Shown piece after piece: positions 35,328-45,073 of a DNA stretch of 64,000 nt. Positions within the stretch are counted from its first letter, which is position 1; each line of letters starts with the position of its first letter. Source of the DNA: a candidate division BRC1 bacterium ADurb.Bin183 (GTDB lineage Bacteria > Sumerlaeota > Sumerlaeia > MWCT01); assembly GCA_002070185.1 (NCBI GenBank), contig MWCT01000007.1, forward strand, positions 92,625 to 156,624, written 5' to 3'. A model generated the notes under the pieces. It searched no databases. It had not been told where the DNA came from and was given only the letters and a program-made list of their open reading frames with translations. The translations under genes were made by a program, and so were the position numbers.

Positions 35328-35369
35328 TATAAAACGTCTTTTAAATCAATGGGGAGGGATTAAGACCCA

Positions 35370-35843
35370 ATGCCGAGAAAACGCAGAATTGACACAAGAG
35401 ATATTCAGCCGGACGTCCGTTATGGAAATGTGCTGGTAACAAAATTCATTAATAACCTTTTTAAATGCGGAAAAAAATCAGTGGGCGAGCGGATTATTTA
35501 CTCAGCCATTGAAATGCTTGGAAAAAAGTTCAAAGAAGATGAACCGGTAAACATCTTTGTTCAGGCTGTGGAAAATGTCAAACCCGTGCTGGAAGTTCGC
35601 TCCCGGCGCGTCGGCGGCGCAAACTATCAGGTTCCTATTGAAGTGCGCCCCTCTCGCAAGCAGGCGCTCGCCATTCGCTGGATTCTGGCAAGCGCGCGCT
35701 CCCGTCCTGAAAAAACCATGGCGGAACGTCTTGCCAATGAACTGGCGGACGCCTACAACAAGGTTGGGACAGCCATTAAAAAACGCGAGGACACCCACAA
35801 AATGGCGGAAGCCAACAGGGCGTTCGCGCACTATCGTTGGTAA
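35370..35843 (+). CDS. rpsG: 30S ribosomal protein S7
   Basis: A 157-residue primary 16S rRNA-binding protein of the small subunit head. The start MPRKRRIDTRDIQPD, then LVTKFINNLFKCGKKS, VRSRRVGGANYQVPIEV and MAERLANELADAYN are all typical. It is the second gene of the str group, preceded by GGGAGGGA. A strong terminator follows 38 nt after its stop, so fusA probably depends on read-through or its own promoter. Confidence 0.98.
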   Translation: MPRKRRIDTRDIQPDVRYGNVLVTKFINNLFKCGKKSVGERIIYSAIEMLGKKFKEDEPVNIFVQAVENVKPVLEVRSRRVGGANYQVPIEVRPSRKQALAIRWILASARSRPEKTMAERLANELADAYNKVGTAIKKREDTHKMAEANRAFAHYRW

Positions 35844-35881
35844 GGCGCCCCGCGCGACTGCTACTTTTTTCAAAAACAAGA

Positions 35882-35920
35882 ACCGGCAAAAAGAAAAAAT
35901 TCTTTTTCGCCGGTTTTTTT
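35882..35920 (+). terminator. Rho-independent terminator between rpsG and fusA
   Basis: A long hairpin, ACCGGC-AAAAAGAA paired with TTCTTTTT-CGCCGGT (14 bp with one bulged C), then seven T (35914-35920). It lies inside what is usually one str transcript, 33 nt before the fusA ATG. Confidence 0.85.
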
Positions 35921-35953
35921 GTGCATAAAAATCGAAACGAAAAGGATTGAAAA

Positions 35954-38038
35954 ATGTCTCGTAAATATCCCCTTAGTAAGATACGAAATATTGGCATCAT
36001 GGCTCATATAGATGCCGGCAAAACCACAACCACAGAACGCATCCTCTTTTATACCGGAAAAACATACAAGGTTGGCGATGTCAACGAGGGCTCCACTGAA
36101 ATGGATTGGATGATTCAAGAACGCGAGCGCGGCATCACCATCACATCCGCCGCCACCCGGTGCGAATGGAAGGGCTATGCCTTCAACATCATTGACACGC
36201 CCGGTCATGTGGATTTCACCATCGAGGTGGAGCGTTCCATCCGCGTTCTTGACGGCTCTATTGCCCTCTTCTGCGCCGTTGGCGGCGTTGAACCCCAGTC
36301 GGAAACCGTTTGGCGGCAGGCGGATCGCTATCACGTTCCCCGCATCGCCTTTGTGAATAAGATGGATAGAATCGGCGCTGATTTTTTCGGCGCTGTCAAT
36401 ATGATGCGCGACCGGCTCCACGCCAACCCCGTCATCATTCAGATTCCCATTGGCGCAGAAGATAAATTTAGCGGCGTTGTGGATTTGATTGAAATGCGGG
36501 CTTATGTCTGGGAAAATAACGGCGGCGAAAACCACGGCGCAACATTTATGACTGTGCCCATCCCTGCTTATCTTGAGGCGCAGGCTGCTAAATATCGCGA
36601 CAAGATGCTCGAAGCCATCTCAGATTTTGACGATGTTTTTATGGAAAATTATATTAACGGCAATTCCGTGACGCCTGATGAAATCCGCCGTGTGTTGCGC
36701 AAGGGAACGCTCAAGGCGGAAATCACCCCCGTCATGTGCGGCAGCGCATTCCGCAATAAAGGCGTCCAGCCGCTTCTGGATGCCGTGATTGATTTCCTGC
36801 CCGCACCAGTTGACGTTCCCCCCATACAAGGACAAGACCCCGAAACTGAGCAGATAATCTCTCGTCCCGCGGATGATTCGGCGCCTTTTGCCGCGCTTGC
36901 CTTCAAAGTTGTCGCCGACCCTCATGTCGGCAAACTCACATATATCCGAGTTTATTCAGGACGCTGCGAAGACGGCGATTATATGTATAATGCGAACAAG
37001 GAACAAAACGAACGTCTGAACCGCCTCCTTCTGATGCATGCCAATCAAAGAACCCAGATTAAGGAAATCAGCACCGGCGATATCGCCGCCGTTGTTGGCA
37101 TCAAAGAAACTAAAACCGGCGACACACTTTGCGACCCCGATCATCCCATCCTGATAGAACCGATGAACTTTCCCGAACCTGTTATTTCCGTTGCCATTGA
37201 ACCGAAAACCAAATCCGATGAGGAAAAACTTGCCCTGACCCTTTCCCGACTTTCTGATGAAGACCCGACGTTTTGCGTTCGGACGGATCCAGAAACCGGT
37301 CAAACCATAATCTCCGGTATGGGCGAACTTCATCTGGAAATCATCGTTGACCGGCTCAAACGCGAATTCAACGTAGCGGCGAATGTGGGGCATCCACAGG
37401 TGGCTTACCGCGAAACCATAGAAACTATGGTCGAGGCGGAGGGACGTTTCGTCAAACAGACCGGCGGTCTTGGACAATACGGTCACGTCTGGCTGCGAGT
37501 TGAGCCGATGGAGCCAGGATTTGGATTTGAGTTTATCAACAAAGTGGTGGGCGGAACAATCCCCCGCGAGTATATTCCCTCTATCGAAAAAGGCGTCATC
37601 GAGGCGATGACATCCGGCGTTCTGGCGGGTTATCCGATGGTGGACTTGCGCGTTTCTGTTTATGACGGCAGCTATCACCCGGTGGATTCATCGGATATAG
37701 CATTCAAAGTGGCGGGCTCAATCGCGCTGAAGGAAGCCGCCCGCAAGGGACGCCCCTATCTTTTGGAGCCGATTATGTCCCTTGAGGTTGTCATACCCTC
37801 TATTAATCTTGGCGATGTGATTGGCTATCTGCAACAACACCGCGCCAAAATCGAGGACATCAGGGCGCGCAGAGATTTGCAGGTGGTTCATGCCAACGCT
37901 CCTCTTGCAGAGATGTTCGGATATTCAACAGAACTCCGTTCCGACACACAAGGACGCGGCACATTCACCATGCAATTTTCTCACTATGCCCGCGTCAGCG
38001 CCGATGTGCAAGAACGCATCTGCGGCAAGATTTATTAA
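35954..38038 (+). CDS. fusA: Elongation factor G
   Basis: A 694-residue GTPase that drives ribosomal translocation. G1 is [19 protein letters not shown], the switch-1 region has [13 protein letters not shown]3 is DTPGHVDF and G4 is VNKMD. Domains II-V are complete, with [16 protein letters not shown] in domain IV and [20 protein letters not shown] (in parts) in domain V. Canonical length and all switch residues present, so it is an active translational factor rather than a tetracycline-protection or EF-G2 type. It follows rpsG across a strong terminator and has AAAGGA upstream. The tuf gene usually found next is absent. Confidence 0.98.
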   Translation: MSRKYPLSKIRNIGIMAHIDAGKTTTTERILFYTGKTYKVGDVNEGSTEMDWMIQERERGITITSAATRCEWKGYAFNIIDTPGHVDFTIEVERSIRVLDGSIALFCAVGGVEPQSETVWRQADRYHVPRIAFVNKMDRIGADFFGAVNMMRDRLHANPVIIQIPIGAEDKFSGVVDLIEMRAYVWENNGGENHGATFMTVPIPAYLEAQAAKYRDKMLEAISDFDDVFMENYINGNSVTPDEIRRVLRKGTLKAEITPVMCGSAFRNKGVQPLLDAVIDFLPAPVDVPPIQGQDPETEQIISRPADDSAPFAALAFKVVADPHVGKLTYIRVYSGRCEDGDYMYNANKEQNERLNRLLLMHANQRTQIKEISTGDIAAVVGIKETKTGDTLCDPDHPILIEPMNFPEPVISVAIEPKTKSDEEKLALTLSRLSDEDPTFCVRTDPETGQTIISGMGELHLEIIVDRLKREFNVAANVGHPQVAYRETIETMVEAEGRFVKQTGGLGQYGHVWLRVEPMEPGFGFEFINKVVGGTIPREYIPSIEKGVIEAMTSGVLAGYPMVDLRVSVYDGSYHPVDSSDIAFKVAGSIALKEAARKGRPYLLEPIMSLEVVIPSINLGDVIGYLQQHRAKIEDIRARRDLQVVHANAPLAEMFGYSTELRSDTQGRGTFTMQFSHYARVSADVQERICGKIY

Positions 38039-38047
38039 GATTTCATC

Positions 38048-40165
38048 TCAACCTAAGCCCAGCAGCCTTCCCGCTTGAAAAACTATAACAGCGACGACCC
38101 ATGCTGTGACGATAGTATGGACAACGGCAAAGGCAGGCCAGCGCCATGAATTCGATTCGCGGCGGATGATGGCAACGGTTGAAATGCAGGGGATATAAAG
38201 CAGGGAAAATATCATTGCCGCCAACGCGGAAAGCGGAGCATAAAGCGGTGAGCCATCCGCTTTGCGGGCGTTTTGCAAAGCGCTCCGAAGGGAGGGATTT
38301 TTTTCCCCTCCGCCCTCGCCGACAGCATAAAGCGTGCCCAACGTGGAAACAACTATCTCCTTTGCAAAAAAACCGCCGACAAATCCCACGCCCAGCCGCC
38401 AGTCATAAAGCCCCGCCGGATGAAAAACCGGCATGATGGCTTTGCCCAGTTTGCCGGCGTAACTCCGCTCGAGACGCGTTGTCTCCCAGTTTGGATTTTC
38501 GATTTGCGGCGACTGCCACGGCAGGTGGCTCAGAAACCACATAATCACGCATCCAGCCAGAATAACTGTTCCCGCCTTCTGCAAATATAAATACCCCCGC
38601 TCCCAAACGTGAATTAGCATCGCCTTCATTGTCGGGATCCGATAAGGCGGCAGCTCCATTACAAAAGGCGCAGTCGGTCCCTTGAGTAAAAACCGCCTCA
38701 AAAACCACGCCATTGCAATGCCTACGGCAATTCCAACAAGATATATTATGAAAAGCACGTTGCCTGCCTGATGTTCGGGGAAAAAGGCGCCGATGAAAAG
38801 GACATAGATGGGCAGGCGCGCGCCGCATGACATAAACGGCACGGCGAGCATGGTGGCGAGGCGATCTTTTTCGTCTTCTATGGAGCGCGTCGCCATGATG
38901 GCGGGGAGGCTGCATCCAAATCCCAGCAGCATCGGAATAAAAGAGCGCCCGTGCAGCCCGATTTTATGCATGAATTTATCCATCAAAAAAGCCGAGCGCG
39001 CCAAATAGCCCGAATCTTCAAGAAAGGATAATATAAAAAATAAAATGTAAATCACCGGAATAAAAACCAAAACGCTCCCCACGCCGCCAATAACACCCTC
39101 CACGATGAGCGAGCGCGCAGGACTCTCCGGCGAAAATAAACTGCCCACGCCGCGTCCCAAAAGAATGAACAGATATTCAATCCCTCGTTCAAACGGCGCG
39201 CTTGCCCAGAAAACAAAACGGAATACCAGCCATATAAGGGCAAGGAATATCGGAAGACCTAAAAGACGGTTCAAAAGAATAGTGTCTATCATATCAGAAA
39301 CATCGTGGCGGCGTTCATAATCCAACGTCACAGCCTCGTCGCATGCCCCGCTGATAAAACCGTAACGCCGCTCGGCAATCAGCGTCTCCGGATCCTCCTT
39401 GAACAACGCTTTGAGCAAGGCGGATGATTTCCCCGCAGCCTCTAAAAGCAATTTGCCCTGCGGCTTTTCGCTGATAGTTTGAATAACAACAGCATCCTGC
39501 TCTAAAAGTTTTATGGCAAGCCAGCGGGGTGGATAAAGCCGGGCAATCTCCGGGGCGCGCTTGATAAATTGCATAACGATTTCTATCTGCCTATCCACCT
39601 CCCTGCCATAGTGAATGCGAGACCGCATCGGCACGGCTTTGCTCTCAACCAGTTTAATCGCCGCATCCAAAAGGTCGTTCATGGCAACCTGCCGCGTGGC
39701 GACGGTCAGAACAATCGGAACCCCTGTCAGGGCGCTCAACCGTTCCTTGTTAATCTTCATCCCCTTTTTTTTCGCCATATCTGCCATGTTCAGGGCAAGA
39801 ATCAACGGCACATTCAACTCCAGCAACTGCACGGCAAGATAAAAATTACGTTCAAGGTTGGAGGCGTCAAGAACGTCAATCACAACATCCGGTTTTTCCT
39901 CCACAATATAATTGCGGGCGACGATTTCATCAAGAGAATGCGCGCTCAAACCATAAATTCCCGGCAGATCCACAATGACAAAATCATACCCCTTGTAATG
40001 AAGAAACCCCTCTTTTTTCTCAACTGTCACGCCCGGATAATTGCCCACATGCTGGTGCATGCCCGTTAAGTTGTTGAAGATGGTCGTCTTTCCCGCATTG
40101 GGATTTCCCGCAAGCGCTATTTTAATAGTTCTTGATTTACCGTTCTCTGATTCGCCCATTCGCAC
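38048..40165 (-). CDS. feoB: Ferrous iron transporter FeoB
   Basis: A 705-residue inner-membrane Fe(II) importer. The N-terminal G domain has G1 GNPNAGKTTIFNNLTG, switch region GNYPGVTVEKKEG, G3 DLPGIYGLS and G4 LNMAD. A GDI-like helical region follows, then about ten membrane segments with the two Gate motifs (RSAFLMDKFMHKIGLHGRSF, in parts; LGFGCSLPAIMATR; MSCGARLPIY). Iron transport is supported by the upstream DtxR-FeoA fusion gene 36 nt away and by the dyad before it. The stop converges with fusA, 9 nt apart. No separate feoA gene is present because FeoA is fused to the regulator. Confidence 0.97.
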   Translation of the reverse strand: MRMGESENGKSRTIKIALAGNPNAGKTTIFNNLTGMHQHVGNYPGVTVEKKEGFLHYKGYDFVIVDLPGIYGLSAHSLDEIVARNYIVEEKPDVVIDVLDASNLERNFYLAVQLLELNVPLILALNMADMAKKKGMKINKERLSALTGVPIVLTVATRQVAMNDLLDAAIKLVESKAVPMRSRIHYGREVDRQIEIVMQFIKRAPEIARLYPPRWLAIKLLEQDAVVIQTISEKPQGKLLLEAAGKSSALLKALFKEDPETLIAERRYGFISGACDEAVTLDYERRHDVSDMIDTILLNRLLGLPIFLALIWLVFRFVFWASAPFERGIEYLFILLGRGVGSLFSPESPARSLIVEGVIGGVGSVLVFIPVIYILFFILSFLEDSGYLARSAFLMDKFMHKIGLHGRSFIPMLLGFGCSLPAIMATRSIEDEKDRLATMLAVPFMSCGARLPIYVLFIGAFFPEHQAGNVLFIIYLVGIAVGIAMAWFLRRFLLKGPTAPFVMELPPYRIPTMKAMLIHVWERGYLYLQKAGTVILAGCVIMWFLSHLPWQSPQIENPNWETTRLERSYAGKLGKAIMPVFHPAGLYDWRLGVGFVGGFFAKEIVVSTLGTLYAVGEGGGEKNPSLRSALQNARKADGSPLYAPLSALAAMIFSLLYIPCISTVAIIRRESNSWRWPAFAVVHTIVTAWVVAVIVFQAGRLLGLG

Positions 40166-40201
40166 ATTCTCCGCTTCTTTGTTTTTTACGCGTCAGCCTT
40201 A

Positions 40202-40825
40202 TCAATCAGTCGGTTCCACAATAATGGAAGCCGCCTCGTTTTTCCGCAGGGAAAGGTCATAACCAAGAATGGATATCTGCATCGGGTCGCCCAGCGGCGC
40301 CATACGCTTGACTCGGATGACAACGCCGGGGGAGATTCCCATATCAAGCATCCGTTTGCGGATGCGGGATTGGGCGCGCACCCTGACAACGCGAGCGCTT
40401 TTTCCCGGCTCAATATTTTTAAGCGTCTTTTCCTCCGCGGGGTTTTTTTCCGGCGGCAGGATTTCCATGATGCGCCGGATGGTTTCCTGACTGACGTGAT
40501 GTTCGATGGCGCAGGCATCCTTTTCTGCCGTCTCCGCATGAACGCCTATCACATCGCGCAAAAGTTGAGTTAAAAGATTATGGCGATCCAGAATCTTTTT
40601 TGCCAGGTTTTCGCCTTTTTCAGTCAGCTCAATAGATTCATATCGCCTGTGATTGACCAGCCCCGCCTCCGCAAGGCGCTTGATGGCGCTGTGAGCGCTG
40701 GACATAGCAACGCCCATATGCTTGGCAATATCACGCATGCGTGCCGCTTTTTTTTCTTGTTTCAATACCAACACCGTTTCCAGATAATCTTCCAAACAGC
40801 TCGATAAATGCCCCACGCCGCCCAT
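40202..40825 (-). CDS. DtxR/MntR-family metal-dependent regulator with fused FeoA domain
   Basis: A 207-residue protein. Residues ~1-65 form a winged helix (CLEDYLETVLVLKQEKKAARM, in parts; HMGVAMSSAHSAIKRLAEAGLV). Residues ~66-125 form the metal-binding dimerisation domain with the Cys-Glu-His site in DACAIEHHVS. Residues ~135-207 are a FeoA/SH3-like domain (RIRKRMLDMGISPGVVIRV, in parts). The Cys ligand is typical of iron-responsive rather than Mn-responsive members. It probably represses its own operon with feoB when iron is plentiful, binding the dyad at 40862-40881. Confidence 0.93.
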   Translation of the reverse strand: MGGVGHLSSCLEDYLETVLVLKQEKKAARMRDIAKHMGVAMSSAHSAIKRLAEAGLVNHRRYESIELTEKGENLAKKILDRHNLLTQLLRDVIGVHAETAEKDACAIEHHVSQETIRRIMEILPPEKNPAEEKTLKNIEPGKSARVVRVRAQSRIRKRMLDMGISPGVVIRVKRMAPLGDPMQISILGYDLSLRKNEAASIIVEPTD

Positions 40826-40861
40826 TACGACTGCTCTCCGATTAAAAATATTTTTTTATAA

Positions 40862-40881
40862 TTGTTAGAATTAACTAACAA
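40862..40881. promoter_or_regulatory. Dyad operator for the DtxR-like regulator
   Basis: A perfect inverted repeat TTGTTAG-AATTAA-CTAACAA, 37 nt upstream of the regulator start. On the minus strand it lies just upstream of a TATAAA box (40860-40855), so a bound repressor would cover the promoter. Size and position fit DtxR-family operators. Confidence 0.65.
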
Positions 40882-40948
40882 TATTTTGGCATACGAATCA
40901 CCGAGCGCCAGCCATTGTCAAGATTTTCTGTAAAGTTTCCGTTGAAAT

Positions 40949-40954
40949 TATAAT
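40949..40954 (+). promoter_or_regulatory. Possible -10 box for the lyase gene
   Basis: A perfect TATAAT 76 nt before the ATG at 41031; no good -35 is visible at 16-18 bp. It may be part of a divergent arrangement with the dtxR-feoB promoter. Confidence 0.35.
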
Positions 40955-41030
40955 GCAAAAGAATCTATGAAAAACATTTCGAAGATTGTTTATTATCCGC
41001 TGTTTAGAATTTTTTAAAAGGAGCCAACGC

Positions 41031-41963
41031 ATGAAAAAGACCACCATTTTACGGAAGGCGATTATGGAACAGCGCGCTGTGGCGGTTCCCGGCTGCCACG
41101 ACGCCTTCAGCGCCATCATTATCGAAAAATGCGGCTTCGAGGCGATTCAGATTTCCGGCTACGGTCTCGCAGGTTCGCTAATCGGCAAACCCGATGTCGG
41201 GCTCGTCCAGATGAAGGACGTCCTCGACATGACTTGGAACATCGTTCAAGCGGTGAAAATACCCGTTATGGCGGATGTGGACACGGGAGGCGGAAACGCC
41301 GTCAACGCCGCGTGGATTATTGAGCGCCTCATTGCCATGGGCGTGGCGGGGATGAATATCGAGGATCAGATTTTCCCAAAACGATGCGGGCATATGGCGG
41401 GAAAAGAGGTCATCTCCGCCGAAGAAATGGCAGGAAAAGTCCGCGCCTGCGCAGATGTTCGCGATTGCCTTGATAAGGATTTTGTCATCAATGCCCGCAC
41501 CGACTGCTTTGCCCTTTATGGGCTTGATGAGGCGATTCGACGCTGCAATCTTTATCTGGAATCCGGCGCCGACCTTGTTTTTATTGACGGCATAAAAACG
41601 AAGGATGACATCAAAAAGGCGATTAAAAAGCTCAAAGGACCCCTCTCTGTAAATCTGATGGACGCCATCTCCGGCATGAAAACCGAGCTCGTGCCTATCC
41701 CCGAACTGGCAAAAATGGGCGTGGGGCGCGTTTCCATTCCCGTAGCATCTATCATGGTCATGCATAAAGCATTGACGAGCTTCTTCACCGCCCTAAAAAA
41801 ATCCCCCACCGGCATCCTCAAAGGCGAAACTCAATGGATTACATCCTTTGAAGAATATACCGATGCCGTTGGACTCAAAGAATACCGCAAACTGGAAGAT
41901 AAATACCTGCCCAAAGAGCGGATACAAGATAAATACAAGGGCGTTAAAAAAATCGCGGAATAA
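41031..41963 (+). CDS. Isocitrate lyase/PEP mutase superfamily enzyme (methylisocitrate-lyase-like)
   Basis: A 310-residue TIM-barrel enzyme. The ATG at 41031 has AAAGGAG upstream. The metal site is MADVDTGGG, and the catalytic Cys loop is PKRCGHMAGKEVI, matching the KRCGH motif of methylisocitrate and 2,3-dimethylmalate lyases, so lyase activity is more likely than phosphomutase. INARTDCFALYGLDEAIRR (in parts) is also typical. It would split a 2-methyl-substituted C6/C7 acid into succinate-like and pyruvate-like products in the cytoplasm. The long C-terminal tail (TQWITSFEEYTDAVGLKEY) is not diagnostic. No methylcitrate synthase or dehydratase is adjacent, so the precise substrate remains open. 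Confidence 0.88.
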   Translation: MKKTTILRKAIMEQRAVAVPGCHDAFSAIIIEKCGFEAIQISGYGLAGSLIGKPDVGLVQMKDVLDMTWNIVQAVKIPVMADVDTGGGNAVNAAWIIERLIAMGVAGMNIEDQIFPKRCGHMAGKEVISAEEMAGKVRACADVRDCLDKDFVINARTDCFALYGLDEAIRRCNLYLESGADLVFIDGIKTKDDIKKAIKKLKGPLSVNLMDAISGMKTELVPIPELAKMGVGRVSIPVASIMVMHKALTSFFTALKKSPTGILKGETQWITSFEEYTDAVGLKEYRKLEDKYLPKERIQDKYKGVKKIAE

Positions 41964-41996
41964 ATCAGCTTATGCCAATTTGGATTTATTCGCCGA

Positions 41997-43361
41997 TTAT
42001 TTGGGTATAATAAGATGAAAGCGGGCGCCGGCGGGGGAGGCATTCTCTGCGTTAAGGCGCCCGCCGTGCGCTTCTGCTATCTGGCGCGCTATAGGGAGAC
42101 CAAAACCGAAACCGCCTTGGCGCGTTGTATAAAAAACCTCAAAACACTTTTCCGGGTCCGTTTTCCCAAATCCTGCGCCGTTATCGGTTATGGTTAGATG
42201 CCAGAATTTCCCCTCAGGGAAAACCTCGATTCTTAACTCTTTGCGCGGCTGCTGCTCCATCGCCTGAACCGCGTTTAGTATCAGGTTCAAAAGAAGTTGC
42301 TTGAGGGATGTGGAATCCGCCAACAATGGGCACGCCGTCAAAATGGAGTTCTCCACCTTAATATTTTTTTTCGTTATCTCGCCGGAAACAAATTCCAGCG
42401 TCTCGCGAACGAGAACAGCAAGGTCGGTTGGATGCTTTTCAATCTTTCCCGGCAGTGCGAATTTCATAAAATTGGAAAGCGTTTGATTGAGATGATGAAT
42501 CTCCCGCTTCAAACTGTCAAGGAGCTCGACAGCTTTTTTTTGCGAATCCTCCCGCGGGTCGTCCAACTCCTCCCGCACCACATCAATATTGATATTCATA
42601 GAATTGAGGGGGTTGCGGATTTCGTGCGCAAGTCCGGAGGCAAGCGTCCCGATGGCGGCGAGTTTATCCAATTGATCCCGCTCGCGAATAAGCAGGACAT
42701 GGCGCGAAAAAATCCGCCAGAGCAGAAAATACGCAGCGGATAAAATTAAAAGAAGCGTGACCAAAAGAATCACAAGGCTCTGCGTAATTAGCGAACTGGA
42801 ATCTGAAAGGCGATTGAGGATGGCATCCTCGGAGACGCTGAACTGCAGTTTGCCCATCATTTTTTCGCCTATCATGACGGGGATATCCATCTCGCGCATC
42901 TTTTCCCCTCTGCTATGTAGAATAACATCAAGGTGCGTGTCATCCATCGCCGAAGGAAGACTGCCGGTGTATTGCCCCCCCGCCTCAATGACAGCAGTGT
43001 CTGATGTGCGCCGTTCCTCACCCTGATATCGTCGAATGACCATCGCTCCGCGCTCATCCACAAGCGCCGCCATCACAATATTCTCATTCTGTTTAAGCAA
43101 AAGCTCGATGGAGGCATGGACGCGGGGATTCTGTTTCAGCTTTGCCATCTCCGGCTCGATGCCTTTGTGGATGATATCGGATATTTCCCCCGCCACGCGC
43201 TGCCCATGTTCTCGAGCAAGCGATATGGCGTTCTGAAGCATGCTCTTTTTCCAGTAATTGACAAGTAACGCCACAAGCGCCGTCAAAACAAATCCGGTCA
43301 AAAGCAAAGATGCCATGTATAAAATGAGCGCCTTTGTGCCGATGGAGTATTGCTTTTTCAT
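41997..43361 (-). CDS. Membrane sensor histidine kinase
   Basis: A 454-residue kinase with two membrane helices (~10-35 and ~185-215) bracketing a ~150-residue periplasmic sensor domain with no recognised family. A short linker without a clear HAMP domain follows. The H box is LASGLAHEIRNPLNSMNI. The HATPase_c domain has LLNLILNAVQAM, DNGAGF and GGFGFGLPIARQIAEAHGG (in parts). Its ATG overlaps the stop of the upstream small membrane protein by 4 nt (ATGA), so the two are co-translated. No response regulator gene is next to it, so the partner lies elsewhere. Confidence 0.92.
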   Translation of the reverse strand: MKKQYSIGTKALILYMASLLLTGFVLTALVALLVNYWKKSMLQNAISLAREHGQRVAGEISDIIHKGIEPEMAKLKQNPRVHASIELLLKQNENIVMAALVDERGAMVIRRYQGEERRTSDTAVIEAGGQYTGSLPSAMDDTHLDVILHSRGEKMREMDIPVMIGEKMMGKLQFSVSEDAILNRLSDSSSLITQSLVILLVTLLLILSAAYFLLWRIFSRHVLLIRERDQLDKLAAIGTLASGLAHEIRNPLNSMNINIDVVREELDDPREDSQKKAVELLDSLKREIHHLNQTLSNFMKFALPGKIEKHPTDLAVLVRETLEFVSGEITKKNIKVENSILTACPLLADSTSLKQLLLNLILNAVQAMEQQPRKELRIEVFPEGKFWHLTITDNGAGFGKTDPEKCFEVFYTTRQGGFGFGLPIARQIAEAHGGRLNAENASPAGARFHLIIPK

Positions 43362-43768
43362 GACTGCGAATCGCCGTCCTGCGGCGGATGCGGCTGGGTG
43401 ATTTCATTTTTGAATTGTTTGATGGAATAAGCGGTTATCTCCGCATGCTTGCGGAAGGCAAAACGCGCCGTTGCCGCAATGTCCATTATCACAAGAACAA
43501 AAACGATGAAGATTATAACAAAACACATTCCCAGATATGCCAGCTGCCACCAAATGCCCCCGAAATATTTTGAAAGCGATGGAGCAAAAAGGCTGGTCAA
43601 GACAATGAGCAAAAGCAGCCCCAGACCCGCGAGCCGACGCCCCAGCCGCTGCGAGTAATACTTCTTTTCCCAGCCCGCGGTCTTTTGGCGATGGCAATAA
43701 ATCGTTTCGCCCGCCCCCATAAGGACGAGCAAAAAAGCAATCACCGATAAAAATATTTTGGCAACCAT
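43358..43768 (-). CDS. Small membrane protein of unknown function
   Basis: A 136-residue protein starting at the ATG at 43768, which has AAGG 7 nt upstream; a TTG at 43798 is less likely. Three hydrophobic segments (about 3-20, 46-64 and 73-97) are separated by a basic loop (KKYYSQRLGRRL), and the tail is charged. No family is recognised. The 4-nt overlap with the sensor kinase gene suggests that the two work together, perhaps with this protein as an accessory to signal detection. That link is inferred only from overlap. Confidence 0.7.
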   Translation of the reverse strand: MVAKIFLSVIAFLLVLMGAGETIYCHRQKTAGWEKKYYSQRLGRRLAGLGLLLLIVLTSLFAPSLSKYFGGIWWQLAYLGMCFVIIFIVFVLVIMDIAATARFAFRKHAEITAYSIKQFKNEITQPHPPQDGDSQS

Positions 43769-44107
43769 CCCAGCGCCTTTTCCGCAAAAACAAATCAAAT
43801 AGATGTTGAACTATCGGCAGATTGGCTTTCAACAAATATCCGCACGGGTTTTATTGCGATTGTATCAACGCAAAAAAAATTATGCCGCCAAGGCTCAGCG
43901 CCCCGAAGGCAGGCTCGCGAGCAATAAAGGTTTTTGGGGCTTTGCCGTCACGTCCTATTGAACAATTCGATTGCTCCAAATCTTTGACGCGCCGCTCAGA
44001 TATTTAAGCCCGCTTTGCGCTGTGTTGAAAAAAATGTCGGAAGCCCAAAGAAAAAAAGAGAAATAAACGCCTCTGCCAAATGAGAAGCAAACCATCCCCG
44101 ATTTCTT
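43769..44107. other. Intergenic region with no recognised gene
   Basis: A 339-nt gap on the minus-strand side of the kinase unit. A 61-codon plus-strand frame at 43822-44007 has no family pattern and no ribosome site. I see no tRNA, repeat or clear terminator. Confidence 0.5.
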
Positions 44108-45073
44108 TTATTGTTTCAGAAAATCTAAAAGATCCGCTTCTGTGGTGATGCTTGAGTTGCGGTTAATTTCCTTTCCCTGCTCATCGAGAATAAGAAACGT
44201 AGGAACCAGATAAACCCTGTGCTGGGTGTAGCGAGGGTCGTTTACGCCTGATTGAATATATTCCATTTGAAAATTGGAGAGCGCTTTTGTAACCGCCGGC
44301 TTTTCCAATATCTCGGCGATGTTTTTACAAAAGGAAAGACTGGGATTGAAAAAATACAAAAGTTTCTTTGCCGGCTTGGGCGTTGGCGTTGCCGTTGCCG
44401 CCGTTGTTGTTGCAGGCGCGGCGGAAAGAATCGGAGTAATTGTGGGGACAGGCGTCACATCAGCAACCTTCACGAATGGGGAATATGTTGAAACGGGTCG
44501 GATGGGGGATATGGGAGTTGTCTGCGCTATTTGGGCGGCTGATGAATAAATGTATAATTCAAGAATACGCACCGCCCAGTCATCCTGCTTGCCGTTTACC
44601 CCCGCGCCCACTTGAGGATCGCTAACCTCAATCCCCACATATCGGAATTGAACGCCGGGAACCAAAATTTCATTTCGCGGAAGAGTATTATCAATAAACT
44701 CTTTGATAAGCGTCCAAGGACCCTCCATAGAAGCCGCGCTGCCAAAGAGTTTGTAATCTTCCGTTATCAAGTGTTTGCTGTCTGTGAGGTTGCCCTCATG
44801 AACCACAACAATTCGTGTGATAGGATAAATATTGCCCAAATCCATAATGCCCCAGTGAACCTGTGGCGTGTTGTAACCGGCGTGCGAGCAGCACCACTTT
44901 TTGGCGATATGCTCCTGTCCGTCCCAAAGGCATTCGAATCGGCATTCGGCTCCCGCTGGCCCGCAGGCTTTGTAACCGACGGGAATGATGCGATTTTCCG
45001 CACCCGAAACAATGCCCGCGATCGTCAACAAAGCCAACAGACCGTTAACCAAAATAAAACTATTTGGCTTCAC
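44108..45073 (-). CDS. Secreted discoidin-like/thioredoxin-like protein
   Basis: A 321-residue protein with a Sec signal peptide (LVNGLLALLTIAGIVSGA). Residues ~28-175 look like an F5/8 type C (discoidin) galactose-binding fold: early Cys pairs, VHWGIMDLGNIYPITRIVVVHEG (in parts), and a late FRYVGIEVSDPQ strand. A Thr/Pro/Ala-rich linker (~180-238) follows. The C-terminal ~85 residues are a thioredoxin fold (LLYFFNPSLSFCKNIAEIL, then VYLVPTFLILDEQGKEI with the cis-Pro). The redox motif has only one Cys, so it cannot work as a normal CxxC oxidoreductase. Envelope or extracellular location. The domain joining is unusual. Function unknown. Confidence 0.75.
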   Translation of the reverse strand: MKPNSFILVNGLLALLTIAGIVSGAENRIIPVGYKACGPAGAECRFECLWDGQEHIAKKWCCSHAGYNTPQVHWGIMDLGNIYPITRIVVVHEGNLTDSKHLITEDYKLFGSAASMEGPWTLIKEFIDNTLPRNEILVPGVQFRYVGIEVSDPQVGAGVNGKQDDWAVRILELYIYSSAAQIAQTTPISPIRPVSTYSPFVKVADVTPVPTITPILSAAPATTTAATATPTPKPAKKLLYFFNPSLSFCKNIAEILEKPAVTKALSNFQMEYIQSGVNDPRYTQHRVYLVPTFLILDEQGKEINRNSSITTEADLLDFLKQ

